Made by a program: the position numbers and the translations under genes. Below the pieces are notes generated by a model. It was given only the letters and a program-made list of their open reading frames with translations. It was not told where the DNA came from and made no database searches. From RGIG4097 sp937885645 (GTDB taxonomy: Bacteria; Bacillota; Clostridia; Christensenellales; CAG-917), in contig CALABJ010000018.1 of assembly GCA_937885645.1 (NCBI GenBank), positions 124,001 through 188,000 on the forward strand: a DNA stretch of 64,000 nt, read 5' to 3'. Each line of letters starts with the position of its first letter. The first letter of the stretch is position 1. This document shows, piece by piece, positions 1 to 7,865 of this stretch.

Positions 1-759
1 GCAGTGCCTGCAACCATTGCAATCATTGACGGCGTGCCCACAGTTGGATGCAATCGTGAAGAGATTGAAAAGCTGGGAAAGGCAGGTCTCACCGTCACCA
101 AGGTGTCAAGAAGGGATATCCCCATCGTCATAGCAAAGGGGCTCAACGGCGCAACCACAGTTGCAAGCACAATGATTTTTGCTGAAAAGGCAGGAGTCAA
201 GATTTTTGCCACAGGTGGCATAGGCGGAGTGCATAGAGGGGCAGAAAAAACAATGGATATTTCCGCTGACCTTGATGAACTATCCAAGACCAACGTGACC
301 GTTGTCTCAGCAGGTGCAAAGAGCATACTTGACCTCAATCTCACCATGGAATATCTTGAAACAAAGGGTGTTGCAGTCATAGGCTACGGCACAGATGAAC
401 TTCCTGCCTTCTTCACAAGAGAAAGCGGAATCAAGGTTGGTTATCGTATGGACACACCAAAGGAAATTGCAAAGTCAATGAAGGCAAAAGAGGATATGGG
501 GCTTGAAGGCGCAATGCTTGTCACCAACCCTATCCCCGAAGAGTATTCAATGGACGCTAAGGTCATCGGTGAGGCAATTGACAAGGCAGTGAAAGAGGCA
601 GAAGAAAAGGGCGTCAAGGGCAAGGACATCACCCCGTTCCTTCTTGACAAAATCCAAAAGATAACAGGAGGCGACAGCCTTGCAAGCAACATTCAACTTG
701 TACTCAACAACGCCCGTCTTGCATCACAAATCGCAGTTGAACTGTCAAAACTCGGCTGA
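1..759 (+). CDS. psuG: Pseudouridine-5'-phosphate glycosidase (5' end cut by window)
   Basis: Cleaves pseudouridine 5'-phosphate to uracil and ribose 5-phosphate, a cytosolic step of pseudouridine salvage. The reading frame is open to base 1 and begins AVPATIAIIDG, an internal PsuG motif, so about 50 N-terminal residues lie outside the window and the GTG at 4 is not a start. Conserved blocks include TTVASTMIFAEKAG, FATGGIGGVHRG, the Schiff-base lysine region SAGAKSILD and the C-terminal TGGDSLASNIQLVLNNA. It sits upstream of deoC-deoD-deoB-cdd, which fits delivery of ribose phosphate to the same pentose-phosphate pool. Confidence 0.95.
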   Translation, partial: AVPATIAIIDGVPTVGCNREEIEKLGKAGLTVTKVSRRDIPIVIAKGLNGATTVASTMIFAEKAGVKIFATGGIGGVHRGAEKTMDISADLDELSKTNVTVVSAGAKSILDLNLTMEYLETKGVAVIGYGTDELPAFFTRESGIKVGYRMDTPKEIAKSMKAKEDMGLEGAMLVTNPIPEEYSMDAKVIGEAIDKAVKEAEEKGVKGKDITPFLLDKIQKITGGDSLASNIQLVLNNARLASQIAVELSKLG

Positions 760-868
760 TAAACCCTCGATTTTGTAAACAAACAAAAAATAAACTCAGT
801 GAAAACAACGTGGAATATGCGTGGCATATCCCACCAAAAATAGTAATAAAATTTAGGAGAAATAAATT

Positions 869-1537
869 ATGGACATCAAAGACATTCTCGCAAAATGCGA
901 CCACACTTTGCTTGGTCAAACAGCAACTTGGGACGAAATCAAAGGCATCTGTGATGACGGCATCAAATATTCAACCGCATCAGTTTGCATCCCTCCCAGT
1001 TTTGTGAAAAGAGCAAAGGACTACGTAGGAGACAAGCTTGCAATCTGCACAGTCATCGGCTTCCCCAACGGCTATAACACAACTGCCTGCAAGGAGTTTG
1101 AAACCATTGATGCACTGAAAAACGGCGCAGATGAAATTGATATGGTCATCAACATTGGTGAGCTGAAAGCAGGCAACTATGACTACGTCCTCAACGAAAT
1201 CAAAACCTTGAAAAAGGCATGTGGTGACAACATCCTCAAAGTCATCATTGAAACCTGCCTCCTCACCGATGAAGAAAAGGTGAAGATGTGTCAACTTGTC
1301 ACCGAAGCCGGTGCAGACTACATCAAGACCTCAACAGGTTTTTCAAAAGCAGGCGCAACTTTCAGCGACATCGCACTCTTTGCAGCCAACATTGGAGCAG
1401 ATGTCAAGATGAAGGCCGCAGGTGGCATCTCATCAATTGAAGACGCAGAAGAATTCGTCCGCCTTGGCGCAAGCCGTCTTGGCACGTCACGCATTGTCAA
1501 AATCGTCAAAGCACAGGACGACGGCAGTGCATATTAA
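869..1537 (+). CDS. deoC: Deoxyribose-phosphate aldolase
   Basis: Splits 2-deoxyribose 5-phosphate into glyceraldehyde 3-phosphate and acetaldehyde, the last step of deoxynucleoside breakdown. The protein has 222 residues, normal for bacterial DeoC. The Schiff-base lysine is K153 in YIKTSTGF and the proton-relay lysine is K182 in VKMKAAGG. An AGGAGA ribosome site precedes the ATG. The 109-base gap after psuG holds a hairpin at 810-834 (11-base arms, one mismatch, loop GTG) without a U-run, so it may be a processing or attenuation structure rather than a terminator. Confidence 0.96.
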   Translation: MDIKDILAKCDHTLLGQTATWDEIKGICDDGIKYSTASVCIPPSFVKRAKDYVGDKLAICTVIGFPNGYNTTACKEFETIDALKNGADEIDMVINIGELKAGNYDYVLNEIKTLKKACGDNILKVIIETCLLTDEEKVKMCQLVTEAGADYIKTSTGFSKAGATFSDIALFAANIGADVKMKAAGGISSIEDAEEFVRLGASRLGTSRIVKIVKAQDDGSAY

Positions 1538-1547
1538 GGAGGAAACT

Positions 1548-2255
1548 ATGCCTATCCCTACACCACACATCACAGCAAAAGCAGGTGACTTTGCCGATAC
1601 AGTGCTTATGCCCGGCGATCCCTTGAGAGCAAAATTTATCGCAGAAAACTTCCTTGAAGACGCAGTCCTTGTCAACAACGTCCGTGGCGTCAACGGCTAC
1701 ACAGGCTACTACAAGGGCAAGAGAGTTTCCGTCATGGCATCAGGCATGGGACAACCCTCAATCGGCATCTACTCATACGAACTTTTCAACTTCTACGACG
1801 TGAAGACCATCATCCGCATTGGCTCATGTGGATCATTCCACAAGGATTTGCACGCAAGAGACATCATCGTTGCAATGGGCGCATGCACCAACGGCAACTA
1901 TGCAATGCAGTATAACCTCCCCGGCACTTATGCACCTATCGCAGACTTTGACCTTGTCCGTAGAGCCGCCGAACTTTGTGAAAAGGCAGGAGTCAACTAC
2001 AAGGTGGGCAACATTTTCTCATCAGACATTTTCTATGACGAAGCCAACTCCGGCATGGAATGGGCAAAGATGGGTGTCCTCGGTGTTGAAATGGAGTCAG
2101 CAGCCCTTTACTGCAACGCAGCAAGAGCAGGCAAGAAAGCCCTCTGCATCTGCACCGTCAGCGACTCTTTCATCTATCCCGAAGAAAACACAACAGCGGA
2201 GGAGAGACAAAATTCCTTCACAAAGATGATGGAAATTGCTCTTGAACTTGCATGA
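1548..2255 (+). CDS. deoD: Purine nucleoside phosphorylase (DeoD type)
   Basis: Phosphorolysis of purine (deoxy)nucleosides to base and (deoxy)ribose 1-phosphate. The start is the ATG at 1548, preceded by AAGGAGGAAACT; the frame stays open upstream inside deoC, but that extension lacks a ribosome site. The 235-residue product has MPGDPLRAKFIAENFL near the N terminus, the phosphate-binding region around SGMGQPSIGIYSYEL, and GVEMESAALY of the nucleoside-binding site. This is typical of the small hexameric DeoD class. Its stop overlaps the deoB start (ATGA), so the two are translationally coupled. Confidence 0.96.
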   Translation: MPIPTPHITAKAGDFADTVLMPGDPLRAKFIAENFLEDAVLVNNVRGVNGYTGYYKGKRVSVMASGMGQPSIGIYSYELFNFYDVKTIIRIGSCGSFHKDLHARDIIVAMGACTNGNYAMQYNLPGTYAPIADFDLVRRAAELCEKAGVNYKVGNIFSSDIFYDEANSGMEWAKMGVLGVEMESAALYCNAARAGKKALCICTVSDSFIYPEENTTAEERQNSFTKMMEIALELA

Positions 2256-3415
2256 TGAAAAGAGCTTTTATTATCGTACTTGACAGTTGCGGAATAGGGG
2301 CACTTCCTGACGCACACCTTTGGGGTGACGAAGGAAGCAACACCCTTGGCGCAATCCGCAATCACGAAAACTTCAACTGCCCAAACCTTGTCAATATGGG
2401 TCTTTTCAACGTGGAAACAGTTGGTGGGGGAGTGGCTCATCCCACCGGCAGTTTTGCTCGTCTTGGTGAACTTTCAAAGGGCAAGGACACAACCATAGGA
2501 CACTGGGAGATTGCAGGCATTGTGTCACCCACACCTCTCCCCACCTATCCCAACGGCTTCCCCAAGGAAGTGATTGAGGAGTTTGAAAGACGCACAGGCA
2601 GAAAGGCAATCTGCAATCTGCCATATTCAGGCACCGAAGTCATCAAGGACTACGGCAAAGAGCATATTGAAACAGGCGCGCTCATCGTCTATACCTCAGC
2701 GGACAGCGTTTTCCAAATCGCAGCCCACGAGGACTACGTGCCCGTGCCCGAACTTTATAGATATTGTGAAATCGCAAGAGACCTTCTCCAAGGTGAGCAC
2801 GGCGTAGGCAGAGTTATTGCCCGTCCTTTCAACGGCGAATATCCCTACACAAGGACAGCCAACCGCCACGACTATTCACTGCTCCCCGTAGGCACAACAA
2901 TGCTTGACCTTCTTATGGAAAAGGGTCTTGCCACCATATCAGTGGGCAAGATATACGACATCTTTGCAGGCAAGTCAGTGAGCGAAAGCAATCGCACCAC
3001 CTCAAACCACCACGGCATGGAAGTGACTCTTGACATCCAAAAGAGAGATTTTGAGGGGCTGTGCTTTGTCAACCTTGTGGACTTTGACATGAAATATGGT
3101 CACCGCAACGACGTAGCAGGCTATGCTGCCGCCATGACAGACTTTGACAACCAACTTGGTGAATTTATGGCAAATATGCGTGAAGATGACCTTCTCATCA
3201 TCACCGCAGACCACGGCTGTGACCCCTCAACCCCCTCAACAGACCACTCCCGTGAATACGTGCCTATGCTGGTCTACGGCAATGGCGTAAAGGGCGGAGT
3301 TGACCTTGGCACACGTGACTCATTTGCAGACGTTTCAGCCACAATCCTTGACTTCTTTGGAGTTGACAAAAAGGACACCAACGGACACAGCTTCCTTGGC
3401 GAAGTGGCAAAATAA
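2252..3415 (+). CDS. deoB: Phosphopentomutase
   Basis: Interconverts (deoxy)ribose 1-phosphate and 5-phosphate, linking DeoD to DeoC. The 387-residue protein belongs to the alkaline-phosphatase-like metalloenzyme superfamily. Metal and active-site motifs visible are DSCGIGALPDA near the N terminus, KDTTIGHWEIAG, and C-terminal TADHGCDPSTPSTDHSREY. The ATG at 2252 overlaps the deoD stop; a second in-frame ATG at 2255 is equally possible. Confidence 0.97.
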   Translation: MMKRAFIIVLDSCGIGALPDAHLWGDEGSNTLGAIRNHENFNCPNLVNMGLFNVETVGGGVAHPTGSFARLGELSKGKDTTIGHWEIAGIVSPTPLPTYPNGFPKEVIEEFERRTGRKAICNLPYSGTEVIKDYGKEHIETGALIVYTSADSVFQIAAHEDYVPVPELYRYCEIARDLLQGEHGVGRVIARPFNGEYPYTRTANRHDYSLLPVGTTMLDLLMEKGLATISVGKIYDIFAGKSVSESNRTTSNHHGMEVTLDIQKRDFEGLCFVNLVDFDMKYGHRNDVAGYAAAMTDFDNQLGEFMANMREDDLLIITADHGCDPSTPSTDHSREYVPMLVYGNGVKGGVDLGTRDSFADVSATILDFFGVDKKDTNGHSFLGEVAK

Positions 3416-3461
3416 CCCCAGTTCATCTTAAAAATTTGAGTAGAGATGAAAGGAGAAAACT

Positions 3462-3863
3462 ATGAAAAAGCAACTCATTGAAACCGCAGTGAAGGCAAGA
3501 GAAATGGCTTATGCCCCCTACTCACACTACAAAGTAGGGGCGGCACTTCTTGCCAAAAGCGGAAAAATCTACACCGGTTGCAACGTTGAAAACGCATCTT
3601 TCACCCCCACCAACTGCGCAGAAAGAACAGCCTTTTTCAAGGCGATAAGCGAGGGTGACAGAGAGTTTGAAATGATAGCAATCGTGGCAGGAAAGGACGG
3701 AGAAGAGTTGTCCAAAAACTGCACTCCTTGCGGAGTTTGCCGTCAGGTGATGACAGAGTTTTGCGACAAGGATTTCAAGATTATCCTTGGCACACCCGAT
3801 GACTTCAAGGTGTTGACTCTTGAAGAAATCATGCCTTATTCCTTCTCTGCAACTGAACTGTAA
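3462..3863 (+). CDS. cdd: Cytidine deaminase
   Basis: Zinc enzyme converting (deoxy)cytidine to (deoxy)uridine. The 133-residue length is that of the homotetrameric type. Zinc ligands are C52 (NCAER, with catalytic E54), C90 and C93 (PCGVC). An AAAGGAG site precedes the ATG. It closes the nucleoside-salvage run and is followed by a hairpin likely to end transcription. Confidence 0.96.
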   Translation: MKKQLIETAVKAREMAYAPYSHYKVGAALLAKSGKIYTGCNVENASFTPTNCAERTAFFKAISEGDREFEMIAIVAGKDGEELSKNCTPCGVCRQVMTEFCDKDFKIILGTPDDFKVLTLEEIMPYSFSATEL

Positions 3864-3882
3864 AAAATCTACTAAACAGCAG

Positions 3883-3930
3883 AAAGTGGTGTTTATCTTG
3901 CGTATATGACAGGATAAACATCGCTTTTGG
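3883..3930 (+). terminator. Hairpin after cdd, probable terminator
   Basis: Two 15-base arms (3883-3897 and 3913-3927) pair with two wobbles around a 15-base loop, followed by a weak T-rich tract. The GTTTAT/ATAAAC core recurs in the hairpin at 20841-20895. Confidence 0.5.
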
Positions 3931-3937
3931 CTTTATT

Positions 3938-4147
3938 ATGAATTATTTTGATGATGACAAAAATTTGAATAAAGACCTCTTCCGTGACGTGGATATTTGC
4001 ACTTGCGGTGCTCACACTGGGGTGTACGTATGCCGTGAAGAAGACGGGTGGTATTATCGTTGCAACGATTGCGACCTTCCAATAAAAGACAGTTTCCACC
4101 GCCACGAGCCTAGGCGCACAAGATACGTTGACGAATACGATGACTGA
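3938..4147 (+). CDS. Small hypothetical protein with zinc-ribbon-like cysteines
   Basis: A 69-residue acidic protein I do not recognise. Cysteines are arranged as CTCGAH near residue 22 and YRCNDCD near residue 46, a spacing compatible with a small zinc ribbon. The C terminus is rich in His, Arg, Asp and Tyr. No clear ribosome site precedes the ATG, which lies 11 bases after the cdd hairpin, so expression may be low or the start unusual. The cysteine pattern and the gene-sized gap make it more likely real than not. Confidence 0.5.
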   Translation: MNYFDDDKNLNKDLFRDVDICTCGAHTGVYVCREEDGWYYRCNDCDLPIKDSFHRHEPRRTRYVDEYDD

Positions 4148-4200
4148 ATAGAACCTTTCCTTTTGCACACAATAGTGTCAAAACCAAAAAGGAGGTTTCT

Positions 4201-4443
4201 ATGGACAACGAAAAAATCTTGCTGAAAAAAGTGGCAGAACTTTCAAACATCAATATGATGATTCTTGCACTTCTCGTTGCAGTCATCGCACTGTCAGTGG
4301 GCCTTGCGTTTTTCTTCCTAGTGCCCGGCTCAGTTGGATACGGCATCGGCGTGGCAATGTTTATTGTGGCAGGTCTTATCTTCGTCATCGGTGAAATGAC
4401 CTATCTTGTCAAGATGAGCAAAATCAGACGACAAGAAGACTAA
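4201..4443 (+). CDS. Small membrane protein, two transmembrane segments
   Basis: An 80-residue protein with a strong AAGGAGG ribosome site. After a charged N terminus there are two hydrophobic segments (about residues 18-40 and 42-64) separated by a short GSVGYG turn, then a basic tail (KMSKIRRQED). No catalytic motif is visible and the function is unknown. It is followed by a terminator shared with the converging DUF4434 gene. Confidence 0.6.
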   Translation: MDNEKILLKKVAELSNINMMILALLVAVIALSVGLAFFFLVPGSVGYGIGVAMFIVAGLIFVIGEMTYLVKMSKIRRQED

Positions 4444-4495
4444 CAAATTTTTGAGGGAAGAAAATAAACCTTAACCCTCAACCCAAAAAAGACCA

Positions 4496-4528
4496 AAACA
4501 AAAAACCGAGCACACCGCTCGGTTTTTT
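4496..4528. terminator. Bidirectional terminator
   Basis: CCGAGC (4506-4511) and GCTCGG (4517-4522) form a stem with loop ACACC, preceded by an A-run and followed by a T-run, so it can serve both converging genes. Confidence 0.85.
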
Positions 4529-4546
4529 CATTGTGATTTGATAGGA

Positions 4547-5503
4547 CTAAATCAGGTTGTTTGTTTTGAGATAGTCAACGTAGTCGTTGTAGAGTTTTAC
4601 GCTGTCGGGGTGTCCGCAGAATGAGGGGGAGTCCGCCGGATTCATTATGCCAAGATATTGATATGCGATGATTTTGTTGACGTAAGGTGACACGTTTTCA
4701 ATCTGTCGTTTGACACGGTCAAAACTTGCAGGGAGAAGGGCACTGTCATAGACAACTCCTTCAAACTTGAACACCTCAACCTCTGCCCAAAGTTCGGCGC
4801 GACCTGCCTCGTCATGGACACGCTTCAACTTTTCGTATAGTTTTACGGTGCGGTGGACGGGAGTCTTTTGCACACCCACCTCGTCTTGATACACAATGTA
4901 GTCAAGGTCCATAGACACAAGGTCGCGGATATATCTGTCGTTTGTCAAGGTGACGTTTGTGCCGTAGGGAGCAATCAATGTCTTTTTGCCCGGGGTGAGT
5001 TCATGAGCAACCTTTGACGCCCTGTTGACGTAGGACACGAAAGCACGGGGGAAGTGGAGTTTGATGAAGCACTCGTCAGGGTAATACCAACCATAGAAAC
5101 TGGGGTGATGACCGTATAGTGCGGTGATTTCCTCCATAGCCTTGAAGGACATGTTGACGATATCTTCCGTCTTTATGTTGTGATGAGCCCTGCGCCAGTT
5201 GCCGAAAAATCCGTTGCCAAGAAAGACTTTCAGCCCCAACTTGTCCGCTTCGTCAAGGACTTCATCAATGGGGTCTGCTGTTTTCATATCCGCGGAGGGG
5301 AAGATTTTGGATTGATAGAAGCACCTTTCATAAAGTGCAGTCGCCATAATCATCACGTACTCCATGCCAAGGGCGTGGATTTCACGGATTTTATTGCGCC
5401 AGTCAATGCCTTCAAATTCCTTCAAGGCAGGATTCCAGTATTTACCCTCAGCGGTGTTGTGATGTCTAAACTCAAAAAAAGTTCCGTCAAGTTTACGAAG
5501 CAT
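4547..5503 (-). CDS. DUF4434-type (glycosidase-like TIM barrel) protein
   Basis: A 318-residue cytosolic protein. The start chosen is the ATG at 5503 behind GGAGGGAGAATT; the 16-residue upstream extension has no ribosome site. The text WRNKIREIHALGMEYVMIMATA, the early FLGNGFFGNW strand and the FYGWYYPDECF segment match the DUF4434 family, a TIM-barrel group related to glycoside hydrolases. D and E of YYPDE and E of ELWAEVEVF are candidate catalytic acids. No signal peptide is present. It stands alone between two terminators; the substrate is unknown. Confidence 0.7.
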   Translation of the reverse strand: MLRKLDGTFFEFRHHNTAEGKYWNPALKEFEGIDWRNKIREIHALGMEYVMIMATALYERCFYQSKIFPSADMKTADPIDEVLDEADKLGLKVFLGNGFFGNWRRAHHNIKTEDIVNMSFKAMEEITALYGHHPSFYGWYYPDECFIKLHFPRAFVSYVNRASKVAHELTPGKKTLIAPYGTNVTLTNDRYIRDLVSMDLDYIVYQDEVGVQKTPVHRTVKLYEKLKRVHDEAGRAELWAEVEVFKFEGVVYDSALLPASFDRVKRQIENVSPYVNKIIAYQYLGIMNPADSPSFCGHPDSVKLYNDYVDYLKTNNLI

Positions 5504-5613
5504 AATTCTCCCTCCTCCACAAAGTATAACCCATACAACAGCGAAAGGCAATAGTGGATTTCGGCGGTTAGAGGGGCGAAAAACTCAAAAAATTCACACT
5601 TTTCAAAAAACAG

Positions 5614-5642
5614 TTGCGAAATGACAACAGTTGTGATATATT
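5614..5642 (+). promoter_or_regulatory. Promoter of tRNA-Leu(CAA)
   Basis: TTGCGA at 5614-5619, a 17-base spacer and TATATT at 5637-5642, ten bases before the tRNA. Confidence 0.75.
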
Positions 5643-5651
5643 ATCACTTGC

Positions 5652-5739
5652 GCCGGTGTGGTGAAATTGGCAGACGCGCTGGACTCAAAATCCTGTGGAC
5701 TAATCCTCCGTGACGGTTCGAGTCCGTCCACCGGCACCA
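5652..5739 (+). tRNA. tRNA-Leu (anticodon CAA)
   Basis: An 88-base class II tRNA with long variable arm and encoded CCA. The acceptor arms GCCGGTG and CACCGGC pair perfectly, and the T-arm loop is GTTCGAG. The anticodon loop CTCAAAA gives CAA. The anticodon stem CTGGA/TCCTG carries one T-T mismatch. It is followed directly by a terminator. Confidence 0.95.
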
Positions 5740-5741
5740 AC

Positions 5742-5773
5742 ACAGCCCTACGAAATCGTGGGGTTGTTTTTTT
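5742..5773 (+). terminator. Terminator of tRNA-Leu(CAA)
   Basis: Eleven-base arms (5742-5752 and 5757-5767, with two G-T pairs), loop AAAT, then a run of T. Confidence 0.9.
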
Positions 5774-5864
5774 ATACTGTCCTTTGCGTTTTCTTTGAAA
5801 ACGTGAATTTTCTTCATATTTTTGAAAAATGTGTGCTAGAATATGAGAAAAGTGAAGTCCGCTA

Positions 5865-5893
5865 TTGACTTTACGCCCGTGCGAGCGTATAAT
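5865..5893 (+). promoter_or_regulatory. Promoter of the M20 peptidase gene
   Basis: TTGACT at 5865-5870, a 17-base GC-rich spacer and TATAAT at 5888-5893. The promoter lies downstream of the first possible start at 5843, which rules that start out. The spacer contains CGCCCG, also found in the promoter at 12582. Confidence 0.9.
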
Positions 5894-5920
5894 GTTCCCA
5901 TAAGTTTTTTGGGGGTTAAT

Positions 5921-7255
5921 ATGTCAAATCAATTTGAAAAATATTCAAACACCTTTGCAAAAATGATTCAATGCCCCACCGTGTCAAGCAGCGGAGCAGA
6001 GTATTTTGACAAATTCCAACAAGTGCTGAAAGAGGAGTTCCCCCTTGTTTTCAGCAATCTTGAAGTGTTCTATCCCGGCAAGGACAAGGACAGTGAGTCG
6101 CGAGCAATCCTTCTCAAATGGAAAGGCAAATCAGACCGCCGTCCTATGGTGCTTATGGCACACCAAGACGTAGTGCCCGCCTCACCCGAAAACTGGAAGT
6201 ATGACCCTTACGGTGGCACTCTTGAAGACGGCAAGATTTGGGGACGTGGCGCAATGGACTGCAAAAACACCCTTTTCATCACAATCAACGCAGTTGAGGA
6301 ACTGATTGCAGAAGGTTTTGTCCCTGAACACGACGTCTATCTTTCATATTCAGACTGCGAAGAAAACAGCGGTATGGGCGCACCCTACGCCGTGGAGTGG
6401 TTCAAAGAACACGACGTACACCCTGTTGTGGCAGTTGACGAAGGTGGCGCAATTGTTGAAAATGCTTTCCCCGGTATGAAGATGCCCTTTGCAATGGTTG
6501 GCATTATGGAAAAGGGCTATGCAGACATCCGTTTCACCGCACACAGTAAGGGCGGACACAGCAGTTCACCTCCGAACAATACACCTCTTGCACGACTTGG
6601 TGCATTCATCGACTACTGCGAAAACCACGTTCTTTTCAAACGCAGTATGTCAAAGCCTGCATTACAAATGCTGAAAGGCGTGTCAACAGGCCTTGGCGGA
6701 CCTTTGAAGTTCATCACCAAACACGCAAAAGGTTTTGCCCCTCTCATCGTCAAGGCACTGCCTATGATTACACCCTTTGGCAAAGCACTTCTTGGCACAA
6801 CAATGGTTTTCACAATGGCACAGGCTTCAGATGCCCCCAACGTGATTCCTCAATCCGCCTCAGTGGTGGCAAATCTACGATTTGGCCCCGGTGATAAGAG
6901 TGCAGATTGCATTGCAAAACTCACCGACCTTGCAAAGAAATACGACCTTGAGGTTGAAGTCCTCACCTGCCGTGAGCACAGCGCATTTGTTGACACAGAG
7001 TGTGATGAATACAAACACTTTGTGGACACAATGAGAGAGTGTTTCCCTGAAATCGGCATTTCACCCTATCTTATGTTTGGTGGCACAGATTGCAGACATA
7101 TGCAGACCATCGTGCCCTGCGCAATAAGATGCACTCCTTGCCGTCTTAATCCTCAACAGCTGGCATCAATGCACGCAAGTGATGAAAACATTGACGTACA
7201 ATCCCTCATTGACGGCACGGCATTCTTCAAGAAATTCATCAGCAACTTTAAATAG
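5921..7255 (+). CDS. M20-family metallopeptidase
   Basis: A zinc-dependent aminoacylase/carboxypeptidase-type enzyme of 444 residues. Metal-ligand motifs in order are MAHQDVVPAS, WGRGAMDCKN, SDCEENSGMG (catalytic EE), AVDEGG and FGGTDCRHM; the dimerisation insert includes GGHSSSPP. The spacing resembles the CPS1/PM20D1 branch more than the PepV or DapE branches. The start at 5921 follows a run of G 30 bases after the promoter. No signal peptide is present, so it is cytosolic. The physiological substrate (dipeptide or N-acyl amino acid) is not decided by sequence. Confidence 0.88.
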   Translation: MSNQFEKYSNTFAKMIQCPTVSSSGAEYFDKFQQVLKEEFPLVFSNLEVFYPGKDKDSESRAILLKWKGKSDRRPMVLMAHQDVVPASPENWKYDPYGGTLEDGKIWGRGAMDCKNTLFITINAVEELIAEGFVPEHDVYLSYSDCEENSGMGAPYAVEWFKEHDVHPVVAVDEGGAIVENAFPGMKMPFAMVGIMEKGYADIRFTAHSKGGHSSSPPNNTPLARLGAFIDYCENHVLFKRSMSKPALQMLKGVSTGLGGPLKFITKHAKGFAPLIVKALPMITPFGKALLGTTMVFTMAQASDAPNVIPQSASVVANLRFGPGDKSADCIAKLTDLAKKYDLEVEVLTCREHSAFVDTECDEYKHFVDTMRECFPEIGISPYLMFGGTDCRHMQTIVPCAIRCTPCRLNPQQLASMHASDENIDVQSLIDGTAFFKKFISNFK

Positions 7256-7304
7256 ACAAACACAGACAAAACATAGTTTTGTAATTCAACAATAGGAGAC
7301 AGAT

Positions 7305-7838
7305 ATGAGCATTTGGCATGACGTTGACCCTAGTCGCATTACACCCACAGATTTTCTGGCTGTAATCGAAATTTCAAAGGGTTGCAAAAACAAATACGAA
7401 CTTGACAAGGAAACTGGCGTCCTCATTCTTGACAGAGTTCTGCACACGTCCACCCACTATCCTGCAAACTACGGATTTATCCCCCGCACTTTCAGTGACG
7501 ACAACGATCCTCTTGACGTGCTGGTCCTTTGCAGTGAAGCAATCGTGCCTATGGCAATGGTGCGTTGCTATCCCATCGGTGTGATGATGATGCAAGACGG
7601 CGGAGATATGGACTACAAGATCATCGCAATTCCTTTCAAAGATCCCAACTGGAGCATATACAAGGAAGTGGAAGAACTCCCTCCCCACATTATGCAAGAA
7701 ATGGCCCACTTCTTCCGCGTCTATAAGCAACTGGAAGAGAAAGAAACAACAGTATTCCAAGTGAAGGACAGAGCCTTTGCGGAACTTATCATCAAAGACA
7801 ATATCCATCAATACAAGAAGAAATTTAACGTGAAATAA
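7305..7838 (+). CDS. ppa: Inorganic pyrophosphatase (family I)
   Basis: Hydrolyses pyrophosphate to drive biosynthetic reactions. The 177-residue protein has the family I hallmarks: ISKGCKNKYELDKETG, YPANYGFIPRTF, the metal motif DNDPLDVLVL and DGGDMDYKI. A TAGGAGA ribosome site precedes the ATG. A small hairpin (arms 7266-7272 and 7276-7282) lies between it and the peptidase gene. Confidence 0.95.
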   Translation: MSIWHDVDPSRITPTDFLAVIEISKGCKNKYELDKETGVLILDRVLHTSTHYPANYGFIPRTFSDDNDPLDVLVLCSEAIVPMAMVRCYPIGVMMMQDGGDMDYKIIAIPFKDPNWSIYKEVEELPPHIMQEMAHFFRVYKQLEEKETTVFQVKDRAFAELIIKDNIHQYKKKFNVK

Positions 7839-7865
7839 GGCGGGGGAAACCCCGAGAGGGATATT

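Noticed and set aside
4..759. GTG at 4 as the start of psuG
   Set aside because: The frame is open to the window edge and the upstream codon continues a conserved PsuG motif, so the gene is truncated by the window.
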